From CBDDLD01 sp965230605 (GTDB taxonomy: Bacteria > Bacteroidota > Bacteroidia > Flavobacteriales > Flavobacteriaceae): 64,000 nucleotides of DNA. A program made the position numbers and the translations under genes. Positions 60,283 to 64,000 of this stretch are shown piece after piece. The stretch covers positions 2,728,001-2,792,000 of the forward strand of contig CBDDLD010000004.1 of the NCBI GenBank assembly GCA_965230605.1, read 5' to 3'. The notes under the pieces are model-generated. The model did no database searches, was not told the DNA's origin, and saw nothing but the letters and a program-made list of their open reading frames with translations. Numbering within the stretch: position 1 is the stretch's first letter; each line of letters starts with the position of its first letter.

Positions 60283-61074
60283 ATGAAGAAGAATAAAGAA
60301 TTTTATGTTCCATATATTGAAGGTAGTTTGGGTCACGAAACCAAAAAAACCATTAAACGATTTGCACTAATTGCCATACTAGTTATTGTTGTAGGAGCTC
60401 TTATATTTAGTTTCTCGCAAAAGCCTTTTAAGAATAGTACTTTTGAGCTGACTACATCAACAAAAATCACAGGAGTATTTCATGAAAATCCCTATCCTAT
60501 GCTTCGTGTGCAAATAGCTGAAAATAGTTTCAAAAATATATTATTATTGGGCTTCGGAAAATCTAGTGCTAATCCCTTTTTAGAAAAGATTTTAGAAACT
60601 GAGAAATCACTCAACGGTAAGCATCTTTCTATTGAGGGTAACCTTATTTACTACAACGGAAAGACTTTAATTCAAATTACTGATGAAGAGAAAGTAACTG
60701 TTTTAGATGATGCTATTGCACCAACACCCAGTAAGCAAAATGTAAGTCAAATGACCTTTCAAGGTGAGATTATAGACCCTAAATGCTACTTCGGGGTTAT
60801 GAAACCCGGAAAAGGTAAGATACATAGAAGTTGTGCTGTACGATGTATTTCTGGAGGTATTCCTCCTGTTTTAGCTACATCAGACAATAATAATGTATCT
60901 CAATACTTTTTGTTGACAACAATGGATGGAACGCCAATTAATAAAGATGTTTTATCTTATGTAGGTAAACCATCAATGATAAGTGGAGTTGTGCAAAAAA
61001 TGGAAGATTGGTATGTGTTGAAGATTAACCCGGATACCATTGAAATACTAAACGAGACCTCGAAAATTTATTAG
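60283..61074 (+). CDS. Membrane-anchored protein with conserved Cys motif, end of Rieske operon
   Basis: A 263-residue protein with one membrane segment (about 27-48, FALIAILVIVVGALIFSF) and two beta-barrel-like modules. The second contains GEIIDPKCYFGVMKPGKGKIHRSCAVRCISGGIPPVL, a striking motif with three Cys and one His that could bind a metal or heme. I recall similar text in uncharacterised proteins beside Rieske/cytochrome genes, without a named function. It is 5 bp after the cytochrome-Rieske gene and ends convergent with the next gene (4-bp overlap). Confidence 0.65.
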   Translation: MKKNKEFYVPYIEGSLGHETKKTIKRFALIAILVIVVGALIFSFSQKPFKNSTFELTTSTKITGVFHENPYPMLRVQIAENSFKNILLLGFGKSSANPFLEKILETEKSLNGKHLSIEGNLIYYNGKTLIQITDEEKVTVLDDAIAPTPSKQNVSQMTFQGEIIDPKCYFGVMKPGKGKIHRSCAVRCISGGIPPVLATSDNNNVSQYFLLTTMDGTPINKDVLSYVGKPSMISGVVQKMEDWYVLKINPDTIEILNETSKIY

Positions 61075-62078
61075 TCGTCTATCAAGTCTAGTGACTTAGC
61101 ATGATCTATAGCTTCATCACTATCATGCACAATTAGCACTGGGACTTCTTTATAATTGTCAAAAAGTGTATTAATTCGTTTCATTTTAGCCTTATGGTTA
61201 ACACTCCTCAAGTATATTGATAATATGCGTTTAGGGTATTTTTTTACGATATCTAGATAGATGTAGGCATCCTTTTCTCCACAATCGCCAATTAAAATAA
61301 ACTTTAGATCTGGATACGATTCAAAAATATTATAGATCTCATTGTACTTATGTGCTATTTCTGGTTTTTCAGTTTTGTCAAAAGGGGTTCTAAAATCTCT
61401 CAATAATATGGGACCATCTGGGAAGCTGTTTTGCTTTAAGAAAAACTCTAAATAGCGGTATAGATTCCATGGGCTATTACTCACATAAAAAATAGGGTTT
61501 TGTTTATCCTTATTTATCCCATCATGTAATCGATGGTAAAAATCAGCGGTGCCTTCTAATGCTTTTCGCTTTGCAGGTGTTGTAAACAATGTATTTACCA
61601 CGACACGCCATTTTAGTCTCGAGGTTACTCCCGTATGCAATATTGTATCGTCAATATCACTAATAACTCCAAATACCGCATTATTAGATGGCACCAACAT
61701 TTTCCCTTGAAACTGATTGTCTTTTTGTATGATGCGTTTTCCGGTATATGACCTATATGAAACCGTATAATTTAGCCATTCCCCACTATCAACTAAAGTT
61801 TGAATACTTTCTTCCGGCTCACTGATTAAGTAATAGCCCTCTGCATCTGTTTTAGCTGAAATTTCCATTCCATTACCCAGAGTGATCCTAATATCAGCAT
61901 GCCTTATTTCATCGGTCTCAAAACGTTTCCAGGAATTTAAAAGTATCTGGAACCAACTCTTTTGTTCCAAATCAATATCTTCATCTTCCAATGCTCGCCC
62001 TTGCAAATAAAGTTTGTTAAGGGTACCATACGTCTTAAAAGGAATAATCTGTAAAGGGTCTTTTTTGAAAAGGTTCAT
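61071..62078 (-). CDS. App1-type (DUF2183) phosphatase domain protein
   Basis: A 335-residue protein. The catalytic HAD-type motif D141-I-D143-D-T145 is in GVISDIDDTILHTG. NPIFYVSNSPWNLYRYLEFFLKQNSFPDGPILLRDF and KFILIGDCGEKDAYIY are the other DUF2183/App1 blocks. In yeast App1 is a phosphatidate phosphatase; the bacterial substrate is unknown. No signal peptide seen. It lies 44 bp after the unknown gene at 62123. Confidence 0.85.
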   Translation of the reverse strand: MNLFKKDPLQIIPFKTYGTLNKLYLQGRALEDEDIDLEQKSWFQILLNSWKRFETDEIRHADIRITLGNGMEISAKTDAEGYYLISEPEESIQTLVDSGEWLNYTVSYRSYTGKRIIQKDNQFQGKMLVPSNNAVFGVISDIDDTILHTGVTSRLKWRVVVNTLFTTPAKRKALEGTADFYHRLHDGINKDKQNPIFYVSNSPWNLYRYLEFFLKQNSFPDGPILLRDFRTPFDKTEKPEIAHKYNEIYNIFESYPDLKFILIGDCGEKDAYIYLDIVKKYPKRILSIYLRSVNHKAKMKRINTLFDNYKEVPVLIVHDSDEAIDHAKSLDLIDD

Positions 62079-62122
62079 TTCTGAAGTATAAGAGTTTAAA
62101 TATAGCTAAATATTTAATCCCA

Positions 62123-62587
62123 TCATTCAGTTAGTACATTGATAATATCTTGCCTAATAGTATTGAGTTTAGTAAGCAATTGTGTATGATCTATTTCCAG
62201 TGTTTCAATTTGATTTTTAATACTATCGATCTCGGTATTTGAAGCCGTTTTATGTTTTAGTATGTATAAGTCATATTCCAAATGACCTCTTTTATGATCC
62301 AATAGATATATCTGCGATAGCAATTGATTGAATGCATGTACGGCTTCATCAATTACTTCTCTTTTGGACGGCCAATCATTAGATATAGTCCTTAATGTTT
62401 CAATAAATCGAATATTTGAACTCCCATGTGCACAGCCTAACCGTTTATCTCTGAATTGTTTTTCACAAAGTGGCATTCTTTTAATAGCTGTATCAAATTC
62501 TTCATGTGAACTCAATATTTTTTCATGAACCATTTTGCAATAAACGACATCAAAGGACTTTAGTTTTTCTATTTTATGCTCAAGCAT
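62123..62587 (-). CDS. Unknown alpha-helical protein
   Basis: A 154-residue protein of mostly helical character. It contains KRMPLCEKQFRDKRLGCAHGSSNIRFIE and a coiled-coil-like C-terminal part (EIDSIKNQIETLEIDHTQLLTKLNTIRQDI). I could not place it in a family. It is in the same direction as the App1-type gene, which follows 44 bp later, so they may be co-transcribed. Confidence 0.55.
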   Translation of the reverse strand: MLEHKIEKLKSFDVVYCKMVHEKILSSHEEFDTAIKRMPLCEKQFRDKRLGCAHGSSNIRFIETLRTISNDWPSKREVIDEAVHAFNQLLSQIYLLDHKRGHLEYDLYILKHKTASNTEIDSIKNQIETLEIDHTQLLTKLNTIRQDIINVLTE

Positions 62588-62667
62588 TATTTCAACACAT
62601 AATTTATATTGAAAATTACATCAAATTCTAATTCGTATTATGCGTAATTACCCCTGATTTTAAGCAT

Positions 62668-62698
62668 AAAAAAAGCCATACTTTTCAGCATGGCTTTT
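62668..62698 (-). terminator. Intrinsic terminator after hppA
   Basis: Arms AAAAGCCAT (62671-62679) and ATGGCTTTT (62690-62698) with a 10-nt loop, then a T-run on the minus strand. It lies 19 bp after the hppA stop. Confidence 0.85.
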
Positions 62699-62716
62699 CA
62701 TTTATATTTGATAAAA

Positions 62717-64000
62717 TTACTTGATCGTTGTAATATCTAAAGTTGCTTCTTTTTCGTTTGATGCATCTTTATTTGCAGCAACTTTCACTTCTTTTTGTAA
62801 ATCTTCAGAAGCAAGTCCTGTTTCCTCAGAACCATGCCCACCTAATATTGGAGCGATCACAAGACCAACTAAACACGTTAGCTTAATTAAGATATTCATT
62901 GAAGGTCCTGACGTATCTTTAAATGGATCTCCAACAGTATCACCAGTAACAGCAGCTTTGTGAGCATCTGAACCTTTATAAGTCATTTCTCCATCAATTT
63001 CAACACCAGCTTCAAAAGATTTTTTAGCATTATCCCATGCTCCACCTGCATTGTTTTGGAAGATAGCCCACATTACACCACTCACACATACACCAGCCAT
63101 ATAACCTCCTAATGGTTCAGCACCAAATACAAGACCAATAATTATTGGAGTAATAATTGTAATTAAACCAGGGATTATCATTTCTCTTAAAGCTGCCTTT
63201 GTAGAGATATCTACACACTTAGCATATTCAGGTGTACCAGTACCTTCCATGATACCAGGAATCTCTTTAAACTGACGACGTACTTCTTTTACCATCTCCA
63301 TCGCTGCTTTTCCTACAGACTGCATTGCTAATGCTGAGAAAATTACAGGAATCATACCGCCAACAAATAACATTGCTAATACATCTGCTTTAAAGATGTT
63401 AATACCATCAATACCCGTAAACGTCACATATGCAGCAAATAATGCTAATGCTGTTAAAGCAGCAGAAGCAATCGCAAATCCTTTACCTACAGCAGCAGTT
63501 GTATTACCAACAGAATCTAGAATATCTGTACGTTCACGTACATGTGGTTCTAACTCACTCATTTCAGCAACACCACCTGCATTATCAGCAATTGGTCCGA
63601 AAGCATCGATAGCTAACTGCATTGCTGTAGTAGCCATCATAGCAGATGCTGCTAGTGCCACACCGTAAAACCCTGCTAAAGCGTAAGATCCAAAGATTGC
63701 AGCAGCAAATAAAATCACTGATAAGAATGTTGATTTCATACCCACTGCAAGTCCTGCAATAATATTAGTAGCTGCTCCAGTTGAACTATTTTGTACAATG
63801 TCTAAAACCGGTTTTTTACCTAAGCTAGTATAGTATGCTGTTACTATAGAGATTAACGCCCCTACAGCTAAACCAATACATGCTGCCCAGAATACATTTA
63901 ATGCCGGTACTTCTTTTATGCCTTCACCAAAGAACTTCATCTCTAAAGTCTCTGGCAACATCCAATTAATTAAGAAATAGCTTGCTGCTAATGTTAATAT
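62717..64000 (-). CDS. hppA: Membrane-bound ion-translocating pyrophosphatase (C-terminal part, cut by window edge)
   Basis: The open frame continues past position 64000; about 427 C-terminal residues are seen. DNAGGVAEM, GNTTAAVGKGFAIASAALTAL, GGAWDNAKKSFE and DTVGDPFKDTSGPSMNILIKL are conserved blocks of membrane pyrophosphatases. The AA after GNTT, where K+-independent enzymes have Lys, points to a K+-dependent enzyme. H+ or Na+ as pumped ion cannot be settled without the missing N-terminal half. The C-terminus has an extra charged tail (about 35 residues). A terminator follows. Confidence 0.93.
   Translation of the reverse strand: MLTLAASYFLINWMLPETLEMKFFGEGIKEVPALNVFWAACIGLAVGALISIVTAYYTSLGKKPVLDIVQNSSTGAATNIIAGLAVGMKSTFLSVILFAAAIFGSYALAGFYGVALAASAMMATTAMQLAIDAFGPIADNAGGVAEMSELEPHVRERTDILDSVGNTTAAVGKGFAIASAALTALALFAAYVTFTGIDGINIFKADVLAMLFVGGMIPVIFSALAMQSVGKAAMEMVKEVRRQFKEIPGIMEGTGTPEYAKCVDISTKAALREMIIPGLITIITPIIIGLVFGAEPLGGYMAGVCVSGVMWAIFQNNAGGAWDNAKKSFEAGVEIDGEMTYKGSDAHKAAVTGDTVGDPFKDTSGPSMNILIKLTCLVGLVIAPILGGHGSEETGLASEDLQKEVKVAANKDASNEKEATLDITTIK

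Noticed and set aside
1..64000. CRISPR arrays, tRNA or rRNA genes, insertion sequences, prophage
   Set aside because: None was seen on reading: no regularly spaced direct repeats, no transposase or integrase frames, no cloverleaf or rRNA-like blocks. tRNA genes were looked for by eye only, and a tRNAscan run would settle it.

Overview
The window looks like about 64 kb of ordinary chromosome from a gliding, low-GC member of the Flavobacteriaceae (Bacteroidota). The reasons are gldA, gldB and gldC, a type IX secretion C-terminal sorting domain, three GLPGLI-family proteins, DUF3857 proteins, a CarboxypepD_reg-type TonB-dependent receptor, and several promoters with the Bacteroidota -7 element TAnnTTTG. 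I cannot name the species. I saw no rRNA, tRNA, CRISPR array, insertion sequence, phage or integration site. The left and right edges cut a paaH-like gene and hppA.

Layout. 1-6.7 kb: an aerobic phenylacetate operon on the minus strand (paaE-paaA-paaB-paaC-paaD-paaG, a serine/threonine dehydratase-like gene, paaH), with a TetR gene upstream and a perfect 22-bp palindrome before paaE. 6.8-17.3 kb: housekeeping and gliding genes (rhodanese, DUF4230, VOC protein, gldC/gldB, nadE, an atypical response regulator, a DnaG without zinc ligands, an ECF sigma/anti-sigma/outer-membrane operon, and a frameshifted polyprenyl synthase). 17.4-28.8 kb: a T9SS cargo protein, rlmN, queA, aroA, a MazG-like gene, two DUF3857 proteins, dtd and rsgA. 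28.9-32.9 kb: an aromatic amino acid operon (pheA, aminotransferase, tyrA, DAHP synthase/chorismate mutase). 33-41 kb: gldA, two envelope genes, and the methionine genes hom-metX-metY facing metK. 41-52 kb: a surface lipoprotein, a TonB-type receptor with three GLPGLI proteins, and a two-component system. 53-61 kb: an eight-gene operon with three different Rieske fusions. 61-64 kb: an App1-type protein, an unknown gene and the end of a membrane pyrophosphatase.

The most unusual content is regulatory. (1) The pheA operon is preceded by a 20-residue leader peptide gene with eight consecutive aromatic codons, followed by mutually exclusive hairpins and a terminator: a complete ribosome-mediated attenuator. 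(2) The gap between metY and metK carries two divergent SAM-sensing RNAs of different architecture, an S-box (SAM-I) for metY-metX-hom and a SAM-II-like pseudoknot for metK. (3) Triplets of TTAAC-type boxes about 10 bp apart precede the histidine kinase gene and GLPGLI transcription units, suggesting a small regulon. (4) The phenylacetate operon has a palindromic operator.

The best candidate for an undescribed protein system is the 53-61 kb operon. Rieske [2Fe-2S] domains are fused separately to a glutamate-synthase-type FMN domain, to a pyruvate-oxidase-type ThDP enzyme and to a ferric-reductase-type membrane cytochrome. They lie with a cation/proton antiporter, two small membrane proteins and a membrane-anchored Cys-motif protein. 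Its substrates and biological role cannot be read from sequence alone.
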